DNA from: Mycolicibacterium tusciae JS617
GTDB taxonomy: Bacteria; Actinomycetota; Actinomycetes; Mycobacteriales; Mycobacteriaceae
Assembly (NCBI RefSeq): GCF_000243415.2
Contig: NZ_KI912270.1
Location: 1,488,001 to 1,552,000, forward strand
Direction: 5' to 3'
DNA: 64,000 nucleotides
The notes beneath the pieces were generated by a model. That model saw nothing but the letters and a program-made list of their open reading frames with translations. It ran no database searches and was not told where the DNA came from. Positions 26,948-38,449 of this stretch are shown here, one piece after another (position 1 is the stretch's first letter; each line of letters begins with the position of its first letter). The translations under genes and the position numbers were made by a program.

Positions 26948-29359
26948 TCATGCGGCGGACGTCACGCGGTAGACGTCGAACACACCCTCCACGTTGCGCA
27001 CCACGTTGAGCAGGTGGCCCAGATGCTTCGGATCGCCCATTTCGAACGTGAACCGGCTGATGGCCACACGGTCGTCGGACGTGGTCACCGACGCGGACAG
27101 GATGTTGACCTTCTCGTCGGCCAGCACGCGGGTCACGTCCGAAAGCAACCGGTGCCGATCGAGCGCCTCCACCTGGATGGCGACCAGGAAAACCGACGAC
27201 GGCGACGGTGCCCATTGCACTTCGATGATCCGCTCCGACTGTTCCTGCAGCGAGGTTGCATTTGTGCAGTCGGTGCGGTGCACGCTCACTCCGCCCCCAC
27301 GGGTGACGAACCCCATGATGACGTCGCCCGGAACGGGAGTGCAGCACTTGGCGAGCTTTGACAGCACTCCCGGCGCGCCGGGTACGGACACGCCCACGTC
27401 GTCGCTGCTGCGTTGACGTACCGGCATGGTGGCCGGTGTCGAACGCTCGGCGATCTCGTCGGCGGCGTCTTCGTCTCCGCCGAGTTGAGCAACGAGACGC
27501 TGCACCACATGTCGGGCCGACACGTGACCTTCGCCCACCGCGGTGTAGAGGGCGGACACATCGGCGTAGCGCAACTCGCGGGCCAGTGCGGCGACCTGTT
27601 CAGCATTCATCAACCGCTGCAACGGAATTCCGGCGCGTCGCACTTCGCGAGCGATGGAGTCCTTGCCGGTTTCGAGCGCCTCTTCGCGCCGCTCCTTGGC
27701 GAACCACTGGCGGATCTTCGCCTTCGCCCGAGGCGAGACCACGAACGTCTGCCAGTCCCGGGACGGGCCGGCGTTGGGCGCCTTGGACGTGAAAACCTCT
27801 ACCTGGTCGCCGTTTTCGAGCTTGCGCTCCAACGCGACCAGCCTGCCGTTGACGCGTGAGCCGATGCAACGGTGACCGACTTCGGTGTGCACGGCGTAGG
27901 CGAAGTCCACCGGAGTGGACCCGGTGGGCAGCGTGATCAGATCGCCCTTCGGCGTGAACACGAAGATCTCCTGCACAGCCAGGTCGTAGCGCAACGACTC
28001 GAGGAATTCACCCGGGTCGGCGGCTTCCCGCTGCCAGTCGAGTAGCTGACGCATCCAGGCCATGTCGTCGATCTCCGCGGCTGCGTAATTGGCCGGAAGT
28101 CCGTTGCGGCCCTTGGCTTCCTTGTAGCGCCAGTGCGCTGCGATGCCGTACTCCGCGGTCTTGTGCATATCGATGGTGCGGATCTGAACTTCCAGCGGCT
28201 TGCCCTCGGGCCCGACGACGGTGGTGTGCAGCGACTGATACACGCCGAATCGTGGCTGGGCGATGTAGTCCTTGAATCGCCCGGCGATCGGCTGCCAAAG
28301 CGAATGCACGACACCCACAGCCGCATAGCAGTCGCGGACCTCATCACAGAGAATACGCACTCCGACCAGGTCGTGAATGTCGTCGAAGTCGCGGCCCTTG
28401 ACGATCATCTTCTGGTAGATCGACCAGTAGTGCTTGGGCCGGCCCTCCACCACCGCGTTGATCTTCGAGGCGTTCAGTGTCGCGGTGATCTCCGCTCGCA
28501 CCTTGGCCAGATAGATGTCGCGTGAGGGCGCCCGATCGGCGACCAGGCGCACGATCTCCTCGTACTTCTTGGGATGCAGGATCGCGAACGACAGATCCTC
28601 GAGCTCCCATTTGACGCTCGCCATACCGAGCCGATGCGCCAGCGGCGCAATCACTTCCAGCGTTTCACGAGACTTGCTGGCCTGTTTCTCCGGCGGCAGG
28701 AAACGCATAGTTCGCATGTTGTGCAGCCGGTCGGCGACCTTGATCACCAGCACCCGCGGATCGCGAGCCATCGCGAGGATCATCTTGCGGATCGACTCGC
28801 CCTCGGCCGCGGTGCCCAGCGCGACCTTGTCGAGTTTGGTCACGCCGTCGACGAGGTGGCCGACCTCGGTGCCGAATTCTTCGGTCAGTGCCTCGAGCGT
28901 GTAGCCGGTGTCCTCGACGGTGTCGTGCAGCAGCGCCGCGATCAGGGTCGTGGTGTCCATCTCGAGTTCGGCCAGGATGTTCGCGACGGCCAACGGGTGG
29001 GTGATGTACGGGTCACCGGAGCGGCGCAATTGATCGGCGTGACGCTCGTCGGCCACCTCGTACGCGCGCTGCAACAGCGTCAGGTTGGCTTTGGGATAGA
29101 ACTGCTTGTGGACCGCGACCAACGGTTCCAGCACGGGGTTGAGGGCGCCGCGCTGCGCGGTCATCCGGCGGGCCAGCCGGGCCCGCACCCGACGCGACGC
29201 GCTTGTCCCCGCTTTCGAGGTATCGGTCTTGGGTATTTCCAGCGGCTGCGTTTCCAGCGGCTGCGCGGCTAGCCCAATTCCCAGGCTCGCTTCGCTCGCA
29301 CCCTCAGAAGGCGACTGCACAGCTTGTCCGGTGCCGGGAGCATCCCCGTTAGAAGCCAT
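26948..29359 (-). CDS. relA: Bifunctional (p)ppGpp synthetase/hydrolase (Rel)
   Basis: An 803-residue RSH enzyme. The HD hydrolase domain carries His145-Asp146 (ALLHDTVED), the synthetase domain has [25 protein letters not shown] and EVQIRT, and TGS ([20 protein letters not shown]), zinc-finger (KCCTPVPGD) and ACT domains follow. It makes and degrades (p)ppGpp in starvation. ATG at 29359 follows AGGAGG at a good distance; GTG at 29365 overlaps that site. The first 60 residues are a low-complexity extension containing a small repeat ([10 protein letters not shown]). apt lies 39 bp upstream, as in other mycobacteria. Confidence 0.96.
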   Translation of the reverse strand: MASNGDAPGTGQAVQSPSEGASEASLGIGLAAQPLETQPLEIPKTDTSKAGTSASRRVRARLARRMTAQRGALNPVLEPLVAVHKQFYPKANLTLLQRAYEVADERHADQLRRSGDPYITHPLAVANILAELEMDTTTLIAALLHDTVEDTGYTLEALTEEFGTEVGHLVDGVTKLDKVALGTAAEGESIRKMILAMARDPRVLVIKVADRLHNMRTMRFLPPEKQASKSRETLEVIAPLAHRLGMASVKWELEDLSFAILHPKKYEEIVRLVADRAPSRDIYLAKVRAEITATLNASKINAVVEGRPKHYWSIYQKMIVKGRDFDDIHDLVGVRILCDEVRDCYAAVGVVHSLWQPIAGRFKDYIAQPRFGVYQSLHTTVVGPEGKPLEVQIRTIDMHKTAEYGIAAHWRYKEAKGRNGLPANYAAAEIDDMAWMRQLLDWQREAADPGEFLESLRYDLAVQEIFVFTPKGDLITLPTGSTPVDFAYAVHTEVGHRCIGSRVNGRLVALERKLENGDQVEVFTSKAPNAGPSRDWQTFVVSPRAKAKIRQWFAKERREEALETGKDSIAREVRRAGIPLQRLMNAEQVAALARELRYADVSALYTAVGEGHVSARHVVQRLVAQLGGDEDAADEIAERSTPATMPVRQRSSDDVGVSVPGAPGVLSKLAKCCTPVPGDVIMGFVTRGGGVSVHRTDCTNATSLQEQSERIIEVQWAPSPSSVFLVAIQVEALDRHRLLSDVTRVLADEKVNILSASVTTSDDRVAISRFTFEMGDPKHLGHLLNVVRNVEGVFDVYRVTSAA

Positions 29360-29398
29360 GTTCACCTCCTGAATCGCTCAGGCTTTCCAGGATACGGC

Positions 29399-29986
29399 TC
29401 AGACTCTGAGCAGGGACGTCACCGGTAGCGGCTTGAGCACGTCGCGGCCGTCCAGCGCGGTGAGTTCGAGCACAACCGCAGCACAGGAAACGATCGCACC
29501 GCAGTGCTGCAGCAACCTGTGCGTCGCGGCGACTGTCCCGCCGGTCGCGAGGACGTCGTCGATGATCACGACCGTGCGACCGGCGAGTTCGATGCCGTCG
29601 GCCGGTAGTTCCAGCGTGGCGGAGCCGTATTCCAGCTGGTAGGTCTCGCTGTGCACCGGCGGAGGCAGTTTGCCGCCCTTGCGGACTGCCAGCACACCGA
29701 TCCCGAGCCGCAGGGCGACCGCCGCGCCCAACAGAAACCCGCGCGCATCGATGCCCGCCACCAGGTCAGCGCCGTGCGCGGTTTCGGAGAGCGCATCGGT
29801 GACGCTGGCCAGACCATGCGCGTCGGCCAGTAGCGGAGTCAGATCCTTGAAATGAACACCCGGCTCAGGAAAGTCGGGCACCTCCCGCATCAGCGACGCG
29901 ACGAGAGCACCGATGTCTTGGCCTGGTGTTGCCGGGCCGGCGGCTCCGGCTGAATGTCGCCGCCGCTGCGGCTCCTGGGTGCTCAC
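29399..29986 (-). CDS. apt: Adenine phosphoribosyltransferase
   Basis: A 195-residue enzyme that salvages adenine to AMP with PRPP. The PRPP-binding motif is [31 protein letters not shown] and [15 protein letters not shown] are diagnostic. GTG at 29986 overlaps the TGA of the upstream lipoprotein gene (GTGA). The N-terminal 30 residues before the fold are poorly conserved, as in mycobacterial Apt. It sits directly upstream of relA in the conserved purine/stringent cluster. Confidence 0.93.
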   Translation of the reverse strand: MSTQEPQRRRHSAGAAGPATPGQDIGALVASLMREVPDFPEPGVHFKDLTPLLADAHGLASVTDALSETAHGADLVAGIDARGFLLGAAVALRLGIGVLAVRKGGKLPPPVHSETYQLEYGSATLELPADGIELAGRTVVIIDDVLATGGTVAATHRLLQHCGAIVSCAAVVLELTALDGRDVLKPLPVTSLLRV

Positions 29987-31641
29987 CCGCCCAGTGCCCA
30001 CCGATCCATGTTCCATCCCGCGCCCCATCGAGTCGGACTGCTGCTGACCGCGTACATGTCTTTCGACGTCAATACGGTCCGCTGCTGACGATAGAGCGGA
30101 ATGGTCGGCATGTCAGTCCACAAGATCGATCCACCTTCACCGAGCAGCCGCGACAGTTCCTTGGGATCGGAAGTCACCGCTATCGCCGCGATGATCCCGT
30201 CGACGCGCTCGTTGGTGTAGCGGGACAAATTGTTGCCGTTGGCCGAATGCAGGTCGTAGGCGTCCATGGCATTGGATCCGGTCGACCCGCTGCCTGCAGC
30301 GCCGCCCGTGCTGGCGAGCAGGACGTCGATCTCGTTGTCACGCAATGTCAGCGGACCCGTTTCGTCGGTCGCGACGTCCTGCACCGTGATGCCGGCCGGG
30401 GCGCACGCCTTGGCGATCGCACCGACGGTCGCCGCCAGCCGGGCGTTGGGGCTCTGATATCCGATCCGGACGGTCAAGGGTCGACCGTTGATCGCGGCCC
30501 GCGCGGCTTCGGGATTGGCGACGCTGAACCGCCCTCCCTCGACCGCACTTTCGGCTGCGCTGTAGGCGTCCTCGGTAACGGGGTTCAGACGCGCGTTGGC
30601 GATCGGCACCGCGGCGTTGCGGGCGATCACGTCACGCGGGGTGCAGTGGGCCAGTGCGCGCCGCTCCGGCGCCGCAGACATCGGCCCCTGCGAGGCGAAG
30701 ATGAGCTGCTCGATGCCTGCGGATGGGGCGTCGGTCCGGACGTAGTCGTCGAGCAGGTTCAGCGTGCCCGAAGAGCCCGCCGAGACGTCGACGACGTCGT
30801 AGGCGCCCTGGTTGATGCGATCCTGGATGTCCGCGCCACGCGGAAACACGGTGATCCTGGAGGTGACGGGCGCGGCTCCCCACCATTTGTCGTTGGCGAC
30901 GAGCACGACGGCGCCGTCCTCGGTTACCGAGTCCAGCTTGTACGGGCCCGACGACGGGAACTTCTTGAGGTCTTCAGGCTTCATGTCCTGCGTCAGGTTC
31001 CATGTGGTGTTCCACACCTTGGCGATCCGGTCGACTGTCGCGCCGTCGTTGCCGGTGATGGCGGTGGTGACGCCGCCGTCCGGAAGGCCGAGGACATCGG
31101 CGATCACATGCGACGGCATCATCGACGTGGCGGCGAACAATTGGCCATAGTCGACGAACGCGCGATCCTGCGCGAAGGACACTCGAGCCTTCTTCTGCCC
31201 GGGCGCACATTCCACCGACGCGATGTCGGTGTAACCCGCGCGGCTCGCCGCGTCGAAACCCGGGAAGCGGCCAGATTGCGACGCCCAGGCGAGCACCATG
31301 TCGTCGCACGTGATCGGCTTGCCGTCGGAGTACACAGCGGCGTCGTTGATCTGGTAGTCGAGCAGCAGCGGCGCCCTGCCCACGACGGAGATCTTGCCGA
31401 AGTCGTGATCACCGACGATCTGGCCGTCGGGGCCGTGATAGTTGAAACCGGTGAGCACCCGCGCGAAGGCCTGCGGACCACCGGATGCGGCGCCTGCCAC
31501 GGTGTTGACGTTGTAGGTGGTGAGCAGTCCGTCCACGGCGAAGTCGATGCTGTCGGCGGGGCCGCGCGAACACGAGGACAGGCCCGCCGCCCCGACCATC
31601 AGCGCGGCGGCCAACACACCCGCACGCCGGCTCCAAGCCAT
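29983..31641 (-). CDS. Solute-binding lipoprotein, ABC transporter family 5 (Rv2585c-like)
   Basis: A 552-residue periplasmic binding protein of the oligopeptide/dipeptide class. The N-terminus has a lipobox LSSC about 24 residues in. The body has [42 protein letters not shown] and a C-terminal [19 protein letters not shown]. No permease or ATPase genes are adjacent, as for Rv2585c, so it is an orphan binding protein. ATG at 31641 has GGGGAG upstream; GTG at 31647 overlaps that site. It is coupled to apt by a 4-bp overlap. Confidence 0.87.
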   Translation of the reverse strand: MAWSRRAGVLAAALMVGAAGLSSCSRGPADSIDFAVDGLLTTYNVNTVAGAASGGPQAFARVLTGFNYHGPDGQIVGDHDFGKISVVGRAPLLLDYQINDAAVYSDGKPITCDDMVLAWASQSGRFPGFDAASRAGYTDIASVECAPGQKKARVSFAQDRAFVDYGQLFAATSMMPSHVIADVLGLPDGGVTTAITGNDGATVDRIAKVWNTTWNLTQDMKPEDLKKFPSSGPYKLDSVTEDGAVVLVANDKWWGAAPVTSRITVFPRGADIQDRINQGAYDVVDVSAGSSGTLNLLDDYVRTDAPSAGIEQLIFASQGPMSAAPERRALAHCTPRDVIARNAAVPIANARLNPVTEDAYSAAESAVEGGRFSVANPEAARAAINGRPLTVRIGYQSPNARLAATVGAIAKACAPAGITVQDVATDETGPLTLRDNEIDVLLASTGGAAGSGSTGSNAMDAYDLHSANGNNLSRYTNERVDGIIAAIAVTSDPKELSRLLGEGGSILWTDMPTIPLYRQQRTVLTSKDMYAVSSSPTRWGAGWNMDRWALGG

Positions 31642-31694
31642 GGCCACTCCCCTGCCTGACTGGGGACCCACCCGCTTGCGGAGAATCATCTGGC

Positions 31695-32960
31695 TTACCG
31701 CCGCCGGGCGTCGCGCTTACCCGACGGTCGTCCGGTCCGGCTGTTCGTCGGCCGGGTGGGCCGCGCACCGGGCGCGGGCTTGTCGGGCGGCGGCGTGGTG
31801 CTGGCCACCGCGCCCGCCCGTGCCGGCGTCGCCGCCGAATCGTCGTCAGCGCCCTCGCTGGTGTCCGACACCCTCGCGGCACTTCCCTTGCGGCGGTTCA
31901 ACACCCGGCGCGTGTGATTCCGGACAAGCGCGGTGCGTTCCCGCAGCGTCACCAGCAGCGGCGTAGCGAAGTAGATCGACGAATACGTACCGACGATCAC
32001 GCCGACCAACTGCACCAGGGCCAGGTCCATCAGCGTGCCGACACCCAGCAGCCAGACCGCGACCACCATCAGAGCCACGATCGGAAGCACCGAGATGACA
32101 CTCGTGTTGATCGACCGCATGAATGTTTGGTTGACCGCGAGATTGGCGTGCTCTGCGAACGTTCGGCGGGTGGTGTGCTCGAAGCCGTGAGTGTTCTCCT
32201 CGACCTTGTCGAACACGATCACGGTGTCGTACAGCGAGAAGCCGAGGATGGTCAACAGACCGATCACCGTTGCCGGTGTGACTTCGAAGCCGACGATGGA
32301 GTAGACACCGGCGGTTACGACAAGGTCGAACACCAGCGTCGCCAGCGCGGCGACGGCCATGTAGCGCTCATATCGCACCGTGATGTACACGGCCGCCAGT
32401 GCGAGGAACACCACCAGGGCGATGAGGGCCTTTTCGGTGATCTGCCCGCCCCAGGTCTCCGACACCGCGGAGTCGCTGATGGCGCTCTTGGCGGGCGCAC
32501 CGTCGGCGCCTCGCGGCTGGAACGCGTCGAAGAGCGCCGTGCGCAGCGTCTCGATCTCCTCGTTGTCCAGCGTCTCCGAGCGGATCTGCACGGTGGCCGA
32601 ATCGCCGCTGCCGACGATGACCACCGCGTCGGCTTCCTTGCCAAGCGACTCGCTGAACACGTCTTCGACCTGTTGGGCGGTGACGGCGCCCGAGGCGCCC
32701 TGCGCCGGCATCGACACCTTGGTGCCACCCTCGAAGTCGATGCCGAAGGTGAAGCCGCGCAGCAGCATGCTGGCGAGGCACACGGCAACGATCAAACCGC
32801 TGATCGCATACCAGAGCTTGCGCTTACCGACGACCTCGAACGCGCCGGTGCCCGTGTAGAGCCGGGTGAAAAAGCCGTGGCGCGGCGTCGCGGCTTCGAG
32901 GTCCGGCGCCTCGACAGCTTCCGTCGTCACGTCGTCTGAATCTTTGTCTTTGGCGGCCAT
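31695..32960 (-). CDS. secF: Protein translocase subunit SecF
   Basis: A 421-residue RND-type membrane protein with six predicted helices. GIDFEGGTKV is in the first periplasmic domain, and FSLYDTVIVFDKVEEN and FMRSINTSVISVLPI are SecF signatures. It works with SecD to use the proton gradient in late protein export. The 75-residue C-terminal tail is basic and Pro/Thr-rich. Its ATG at 32960 is 4 bp after secD, so secD-secF are co-translated. Confidence 0.95.
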   Translation of the reverse strand: MAAKDKDSDDVTTEAVEAPDLEAATPRHGFFTRLYTGTGAFEVVGKRKLWYAISGLIVAVCLASMLLRGFTFGIDFEGGTKVSMPAQGASGAVTAQQVEDVFSESLGKEADAVVIVGSGDSATVQIRSETLDNEEIETLRTALFDAFQPRGADGAPAKSAISDSAVSETWGGQITEKALIALVVFLALAAVYITVRYERYMAVAALATLVFDLVVTAGVYSIVGFEVTPATVIGLLTILGFSLYDTVIVFDKVEENTHGFEHTTRRTFAEHANLAVNQTFMRSINTSVISVLPIVALMVVAVWLLGVGTLMDLALVQLVGVIVGTYSSIYFATPLLVTLRERTALVRNHTRRVLNRRKGSAARVSDTSEGADDDSAATPARAGAVASTTPPPDKPAPGARPTRPTNSRTGRPSGKRDARRR

Positions 32961-32964
32961 CTCG

Positions 32965-34767
32965 CTAACCCCGTCCCGTCACGTGTGTGGCCGCTCGGCG
33001 TTCGCGGGCGATCTGTTGCACTGCGCCCAGACCGTTCACCCTCGGCTTGGCCATCGTCGGCGACTTCGACGCGATGTAGACGATCGGCCACGTCACGAGG
33101 AAGACCACCACGACGTCGAGGATTGTCGTCAGGCCCAACGTGAAGGCAAAGCCCTTCACCTGGCCGACCGCCAGGACATAGAGGACGGCCGCGGCCAGGA
33201 ACGTGACGGCGTTCCCAGACAGGATCGTCTTACGCGCCCTGTTCCAACCGCGGGGCACCGCCGAGCGGAACGAGCGACCGTCACGGATCTCATCCTTGAT
33301 GCGCTCGAAGAACACCACGAACGAGTCGGCCGTCATGCCGATACCGATGATCAGACCCGCGATGCCGGCCAGGTCGAGCGTGTAACCGATGTATCTGCCG
33401 AGGAGCACCAGAATCGCGTAAACCATTGCGCCGGAAGCGACCAGCGACAGTGCAATCAGCACGCCGAGCACGCGGTAGTAGAGAAGTGAATAGAGCAGCA
33501 CCAGCCCGATACCGACAGCACCCGCGATCAAACCCGCCCGAAGCGACGTCAAACCCAATGTGGCCGAGACGGTTTCAGCTTCCGACGACTCGAAGGACAG
33601 CGGCAGCGAGCCGTACTTCAATACGTTGGCCAGTTCGCGCGCCGTCTGCTCGGTGAACTGTCCGCTGATCTGGGTACGGCCGCCCGGAATGGGCTCGCGA
33701 ATCTCGGGCGCGCTGACCACCTTGGAGTCCAGGACGAACGCGGTCTGTGTGCCGACGTTCGCAGCGGTGAAGTCAGCCCAGATCTTGGTGGCGTCGCTCT
33801 TGAATTGGACATCGACGATGTACTGGCCCTGCTGCTGGTCGAGACCCGAGTTCGCGTTCTCGATCTGCTCACCGCTGATGATCGACTTGTCGAGGAGATA
33901 GACCTCATTACCGTCCTGCGAGCACGTGACCAGCGGCAGGTTCGGGTCGTCGTTGCCGGCCAACACGTCTTCCTCGCCGCAACGGGTGGCCTGGAACTGC
34001 AGCGCCAGGATCTGGATCTGCTGGTCGCTGCTCTGACGCAGTTCCTTCTCGTCGGCGATGCGCTGCGCGAGCGGAACGTCATCGGGCGGCGGCGCGGGTG
34101 TCTGCGTTCCGGGGGCCGGCGCGGGCCCCTGGCCCGGTGCCGGCTGCGGCGTGGGCGTCGGGGTCGGCTCAGGTGCGGGCTGGGCCGGCGGCTCCTGAGG
34201 ATAGGGGCGGGGCTGCGGCGCGGGCGACTGCGCTGGCGGCGCGGCAGGCTGCTCGACGCTTCCCGGCACAGGCGCCGTTGCGCCGGGCTCGGCACCAGGC
34301 GGCATACCGGGGATTCCGGGTGGTGCGCCCGTCGGAGCGCCTGGGGGTGCGCCTTGGGGCGCCTCGACCGGCGGCTGCGCTGCGGCGGAGGGCATCGCAT
34401 GGACCACCGGCCTGATGTACAACCGTGCCGTCTGCCCTAGGTTGCGGGCCTCACTGCCCTCGTTGCCCGGAACAGTGATGACGAGGTTGGAGCCGTCGAT
34501 GATGACCTCGGACCCCGACACGCCCAGACCGTTGACACGGTCGTTGATGATCGTCTGCGCCTGATTGAGGGCCTCACGGGTGGGAGGCGAGCCGTCCGGC
34601 GTGCGGGCAGTGAGCGTTACGCGGGTGCCGCCCTGCAGATCGATGCCGAGTTTGGGTTCGGCTTTCTTGTCCCCCGTGAGGAACACCAGCAGGTATGCGC
34701 CGACCAGCAATACCAAAAAGAGCGAAAGGTATCGGGCAGGGTGCACCGGCGTCGAAGACGATGCCAC
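32965..34767 (-). CDS. secD: Protein translocase subunit SecD with long proline-rich insert
   Basis: A 600-residue SecD with [12 protein letters not shown] at the N-terminus and the RND block [19 protein letters not shown] near the C-terminus. Between the first beta strands and the P1 domain lies an insert of about 110 residues (about 130-240), almost wholly Pro, Ala, Gly, Gln and Thr. Mycobacterial SecD is known to be Pro-rich here, and this copy is long. It would lie outside the membrane. The GTG start at 34767 is 72 bp after yajC. Confidence 0.94.
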   Translation of the reverse strand: MASSSTPVHPARYLSLFLVLLVGAYLLVFLTGDKKAEPKLGIDLQGGTRVTLTARTPDGSPPTREALNQAQTIINDRVNGLGVSGSEVIIDGSNLVITVPGNEGSEARNLGQTARLYIRPVVHAMPSAAAQPPVEAPQGAPPGAPTGAPPGIPGMPPGAEPGATAPVPGSVEQPAAPPAQSPAPQPRPYPQEPPAQPAPEPTPTPTPQPAPGQGPAPAPGTQTPAPPPDDVPLAQRIADEKELRQSSDQQIQILALQFQATRCGEEDVLAGNDDPNLPLVTCSQDGNEVYLLDKSIISGEQIENANSGLDQQQGQYIVDVQFKSDATKIWADFTAANVGTQTAFVLDSKVVSAPEIREPIPGGRTQISGQFTEQTARELANVLKYGSLPLSFESSEAETVSATLGLTSLRAGLIAGAVGIGLVLLYSLLYYRVLGVLIALSLVASGAMVYAILVLLGRYIGYTLDLAGIAGLIIGIGMTADSFVVFFERIKDEIRDGRSFRSAVPRGWNRARKTILSGNAVTFLAAAVLYVLAVGQVKGFAFTLGLTTILDVVVVFLVTWPIVYIASKSPTMAKPRVNGLGAVQQIARERRAATHVTGRG

Positions 34768-34822
34768 GTTTCTAGGGTCTCCTCGAGATCAGTTCGTCAG
34801 CACCGCAAAGGGTACGTGCTCA

Positions 34823-34838
34823 GGCTGAGTACTCAGCC
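34823..34838. terminator. Perfect 16-bp palindrome after yajC
   Basis: GGCTGAGTACTCAGCC is fully self-complementary and touches the yajC stop codon (34840-34842). It could form a 6-bp hairpin with GTAC loop in the yajC-secD transcript: a processing or partial termination site, or a protein-binding site. Confidence 0.4.
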
Positions 34839-34839
34839 C

Positions 34840-35193
34840 TCAGTCCTTCTTGTTCGGGCTTTCGGTGATTTCGGTGGCCGTCGACTCCTGGTCGTCGATG
34901 TCGTCGATCTCCTCGAAATCCTCGTCCTCATCGGTGTCGGGCCCGATCTTGTCGCGCACGGCCAGCTTCATCCAGGTGGTGACCACGCCGGGAGCGATCT
35001 CCAGCTCGACGGTGTCATCGCCGATGCCCGTGACCGTGGCTTCCATGCCCGACGTGGTGTGGATACGGTCCCCCACCTGCAGCGATTCGTGCAGATCGAT
35101 GGTGGCCTGCATCGCCTTCTTCTGACGGCGCGATGCGAAGAACATGAAGAGCCCCATGATGATGATGAGGGGCAGGAAGATGACCAGATCCAT
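34840..35193 (-). CDS. yajC: Preprotein translocase subunit YajC
   Basis: A 117-residue protein with one N-terminal membrane helix (VIFLPLIIIMGLFMFF), the conserved RRQKKAMQ and a small cytoplasmic domain with VGDRIHTTSGMEATVTGI. The last 35 residues are strongly acidic (DEDEDFEEIDDIDDQE). It associates with SecDF. ATG at 35193 places the helix at the N-terminus; longer in-frame starts upstream are not supported. It is first in the yajC-secD-secF operon. Confidence 0.92.
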   Translation of the reverse strand: MDLVIFLPLIIIMGLFMFFASRRQKKAMQATIDLHESLQVGDRIHTTSGMEATVTGIGDDTVELEIAPGVVTTWMKLAVRDKIGPDTDEDEDFEEIDDIDDQESTATEITESPNKKD

Positions 35194-35546
35194 GTCAGCA
35201 GCTGTCTTTCGTATCGGTCTTGGTGTCACCGCGCAGACCGGCAGGTCAGGCGCTTCGTCACGGACCAGTGTGCCATTGCGGCCACGGATCAACGAGTGCC
35301 CCCGTCGCGGCGGCGCAGTGTTGGCTTCCTGTAATGCTCGGGCGCCTCGGCATCAACGTTCCTGATCTGGGGCCAAGGGCTGCTACGACCGGGAATGAGT
35401 GTCTGCGACGAATTCCGTTGCGTCCATCCATGGCAACCGATGATTCCGTCAGGAGCTGCCGGGGTTTTCAATTGGATCGGTGCGCTGCCGACTAGGCTCG
35501 GAAGGCGGCGCGTCGGGCGTCGAATCCACGTCGTCAGGAGGCGGAA
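35194..35546. other. Intergenic region between divergent yajC and gabT
   Basis: There are 353 bp without a convincing gene on either strand. It should hold the yajC and gabT promoters. For gabT, TTGGAT near 35476 and TAGGCT near 35497 are a weak -35/-10 pair, and AGGAGG lies just before the TTG start. No strong palindrome was seen. Confidence 0.5.
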
Positions 35547-36887
35547 TTGAGCACCGTCGAGCAGAGCCGCTACCTCGCTACCGAGATACCCGGCCCGCTG
35601 TCGCAGGCGCTGATCGACAGGAAAACCGCTGCGGTATCCCGCGCGGTGGGCAACACGATGCCGGTGTACGCGTCGCGGGCGTTCGGCGGCATCGTCGAAG
35701 ACGTCGACGGCAATCGGCTCATCGACCTTGGTTCGGGCATCGCGGTGACGACCATCGGAAATTCGTCGCCGGCCGTCGTCGCCGCCGTCGCCGATCAGGC
35801 GGCCCGGTTCACCCACACGTGTTTCATGATCACGCCGTACGAGGGCTACGTCGCGGTCGCCGAGCAGCTCAACCGGCTGACACCCGGAACCGGTGACAAG
35901 CGGTCGGCGCTGTTCAACTCGGGCTCGGAGGCCGTGGAGAACGCGATCAAGGTCGCCAGGACCTACACCCACAAGCCGGCGGTCGTCTCGTTTGATCACG
36001 CGTATCACGGCCGCACCAACCTGACCATGGCGTTGACCGCGAAGTCGATGCCCTACAAACACGGCTTCGGGCCGTTCGCACCCGAGATCTACCGCGCGCC
36101 GTTGTCCTATCCGTTCCGCGACGCGGAGTTCGGCAAGGAGATGGCCACCGACGGTGAGCTCGCGGCCAAGCGCGCGATCACCGTGATGGACAAGCAGGTC
36201 GGTGCCGACAACCTCGCTGCCGTCATCATCGAACCGATCCAGGGTGAGGGCGGGTTCATCGTGCCCGCCGAGGGCTTTCTGCCCGCGCTGCTGGACTGGT
36301 GCCGCAAGAACGACGTCGTATTCATCGCCGATGAGGTGCAGACCGGGTTCGCCCGCACCGGGGCGATGTTCGCGTGCGAACACGAAGGCATCGAACCCGA
36401 TCTGATCGTCACCGCCAAGGGCATCGCCGACGGTATGCCGTTGTCCGCGGTCACCGGCCGCGCCGAGATCATGGACGCACCGCATGTCAGCGGGCTCGGT
36501 GGTACCTACGGCGGCAATCCGGTCGCGTGCGCGGCGGCGCTGGCGACCATCGAGACCATCGAGGCAGACGGGCTCGTCGAGCGGGCACAGCAGATCGAAG
36601 CGCTGATGAAGGATCGGCTCGGGCGGCTGCAGGCCGAGGACGATCGGATCGGCGACGTGCGTGGTCGCGGCGCCATGATCGCGATGGAGCTGGTGAAGTC
36701 CGGCACCACCGAGCCCGACGCAGAGCTGACCAAAGCGCTGTGCGCCGGATGTCACGCCGCAGGCGTGATCGTGTTGTCCTGCGGCACATTCGGAAACGTA
36801 TTGCGGTTCCTCCCGCCGCTGACCATCAGCGACGACCTTCTCATCGAAGGTCTCGACGTTCTCGCTCTCGTCCTGAAAGACCGGTAA
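35547..36887 (+). CDS. gabT: 4-aminobutyrate transaminase
   Basis: A 446-residue class III PLP aminotransferase. Signatures are [53 protein letters not shown] and the PLP-lysine segment [15 protein letters not shown]. It converts GABA plus 2-oxoglutarate to succinate semialdehyde plus glutamate. The start is a TTG at 35547 with AGGAGG 6 bp upstream; no ATG or GTG lies near. It is followed 16 bp later by an aldehyde dehydrogenase gene, forming a polyamine/GABA operon. Confidence 0.93.
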   Translation: MSTVEQSRYLATEIPGPLSQALIDRKTAAVSRAVGNTMPVYASRAFGGIVEDVDGNRLIDLGSGIAVTTIGNSSPAVVAAVADQAARFTHTCFMITPYEGYVAVAEQLNRLTPGTGDKRSALFNSGSEAVENAIKVARTYTHKPAVVSFDHAYHGRTNLTMALTAKSMPYKHGFGPFAPEIYRAPLSYPFRDAEFGKEMATDGELAAKRAITVMDKQVGADNLAAVIIEPIQGEGGFIVPAEGFLPALLDWCRKNDVVFIADEVQTGFARTGAMFACEHEGIEPDLIVTAKGIADGMPLSAVTGRAEIMDAPHVSGLGGTYGGNPVACAAALATIETIEADGLVERAQQIEALMKDRLGRLQAEDDRIGDVRGRGAMIAMELVKSGTTEPDAELTKALCAGCHAAGVIVLSCGTFGNVLRFLPPLTISDDLLIEGLDVLALVLKDR

Positions 36888-36903
36888 GCGAAAAGGAATT
36901 CCT

Positions 36904-38346
36904 GTGCCCAGCAGTGTGCGAGTTCAGAATTTCATCGGCGGCGAACTCGTCGACTCCGTCAGCGGTGCCACCATGCCGCTCGTCGACCCGAGCACTGGCG
37001 AGGAGTACGCGACCGCGCCCATCTCCAACCAGGCCGACATCGACAATGCATACGCCGCGGCGTCGAAGGCCTTCAAGGACTGGAAGCGCTCGACGCCGTC
37101 CACCCGTCAGAAGGCGCTGCTCGATTTCGCCGACGAGGTGGAGAAAAATGCCAAGGCGCTCGTCGAGGCCGAGGGCCGCAACACGGGTAAACCCAACCAT
37201 GTCACCACGGCTGAAGAGATTCCGCCGATGCTCGACCAGATCCGCTTCTTCGCCGGTGCGGCAAGGGTGTTGGAAGGAAAGTCGGCCGGGGAGTACATGG
37301 AGAACCACACCTCGTGGATCCGCCGTGAGCCGGTCGGCGTGATCGGCCAGGTATCGCCGTGGAACTACCCGATGATGATGGCGATCTGGAAGTTCTGCCC
37401 GGCGATCGCCGCTGGCAATACCGTGGTGATCAAGCCCAGCGACACCACTCCGGTCACGACCGTGATGCTCGCCGAGATGGCGGCCAAACACTTCGGACCC
37501 GGTGTGCTGAATGTCGTGTGCGGTGACCGCAATACCGGCGCAGCGGTGGTCGCGCATCCGACCCCTGAGATGGTGTCGATCACCGGTTCGGTGGCCGCGG
37601 GCCGCGCGGTGGCGGTGAGCGCGGGCGGACATTTGAAGCGCACTCACTTGGAGTTGGGCGGTAAGGCACCGGTGATCGTGTTCGATGACAGCGACATCGC
37701 CAGCGCCGCTGAGGGAATCGCGACGGCGGGGTACTTCAACGCCGGCCAGGACTGCACGGCTGCCACCCGAGTGCTGGCGACTGCCAATGTGGCCTCGGAT
37801 CTGACCGATGCCCTCGCCGAGCAAGCACGCGGTGCGACGACGACGTTCGGCAAGGCCTCCGACGACGAGGACGCGTGGGTGCCGCCCGTCAACAACGTCA
37901 ACCAGATGGAGCGGGTGCTGTCGTTCTTCACCGACGTTCCGTCGCACGCCAAGGTGGCTGTGGGTGGAGAACGCCAGGGCGACAAGGGGTTCTATGTGGC
38001 ACCGACCGTCGTCGGCGGGCTCCGCCAGGACGACCGTCTGGTGCAGCAGGAGATCTTCGGCCCGGTGATCACGGTGCAGTCGTTCTCCGACGAGGACGAG
38101 GCAATCGCATGGGCCAACGGCACCGAATACGGCCTGGCGTCATCGGTGTGGACGAAGGATGTGTCGCGGGCGCTGCGGGTGTCGGCGGCGCTGGACTTCG
38201 GCTGCGTCTGGATCAACACCCACATCCCGCTGGTCGCCGAGATGCCCCACGGCGGCTACAAATCCTCCGGGCACGGCAAGGATCTGTCGATGTACGGCCT
38301 CGAGGACTACACGCGCATCAAGCATGTGATGGCCTTCACCGGCTAG
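36904..38346 (+). CDS. Aldehyde dehydrogenase, probable aminobutyraldehyde dehydrogenase
   Basis: A 480-residue NAD-dependent aldehyde dehydrogenase with catalytic Cys284 (GQDCTAATR), general base Glu250 (LELGGKAP), [13 protein letters not shown] and [23 protein letters not shown] and the lack of a C-terminal extension resemble the PatD/YdcW aminobutyraldehyde branch, so the pair with GabT could turn 4-aminobutanal into GABA and then succinate semialdehyde. Succinate-semialdehyde activity is an alternative. GTG start at 36904. Confidence 0.85.
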   Translation: MPSSVRVQNFIGGELVDSVSGATMPLVDPSTGEEYATAPISNQADIDNAYAAASKAFKDWKRSTPSTRQKALLDFADEVEKNAKALVEAEGRNTGKPNHVTTAEEIPPMLDQIRFFAGAARVLEGKSAGEYMENHTSWIRREPVGVIGQVSPWNYPMMMAIWKFCPAIAAGNTVVIKPSDTTPVTTVMLAEMAAKHFGPGVLNVVCGDRNTGAAVVAHPTPEMVSITGSVAAGRAVAVSAGGHLKRTHLELGGKAPVIVFDDSDIASAAEGIATAGYFNAGQDCTAATRVLATANVASDLTDALAEQARGATTTFGKASDDEDAWVPPVNNVNQMERVLSFFTDVPSHAKVAVGGERQGDKGFYVAPTVVGGLRQDDRLVQQEIFGPVITVQSFSDEDEAIAWANGTEYGLASSVWTKDVSRALRVSAALDFGCVWINTHIPLVAEMPHGGYKSSGHGKDLSMYGLEDYTRIKHVMAFTG

Positions 38347-38357
38347 TTGGCCTGCCT

Positions 38358-38420
38358 CATCGCTTTCGACGTTTTGCAGCCAAAGTGCGAGACGTGGCCC
38401 GCATTTCGTCGATAGCGATG
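38358..38420. terminator. 63-bp inverted-repeat element between convergent genes
   Basis: CATCGCTTTCGACG (38358-38371) and CGTCGATAGCGATG (38407-38420) are inverted copies with one mismatch in 14. Inside, AAAGTGCG and CGCATTT can form a second short stem. It lies 12 bp after the aldehyde dehydrogenase stop and 30 bp from the convergent hydrolase stop, so a bidirectional terminator or a small palindromic repeat element is likely. Confidence 0.55.
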
Positions 38421-38449
38421 CAAACGGATGTCCCTATTTCTTGTGGCTC

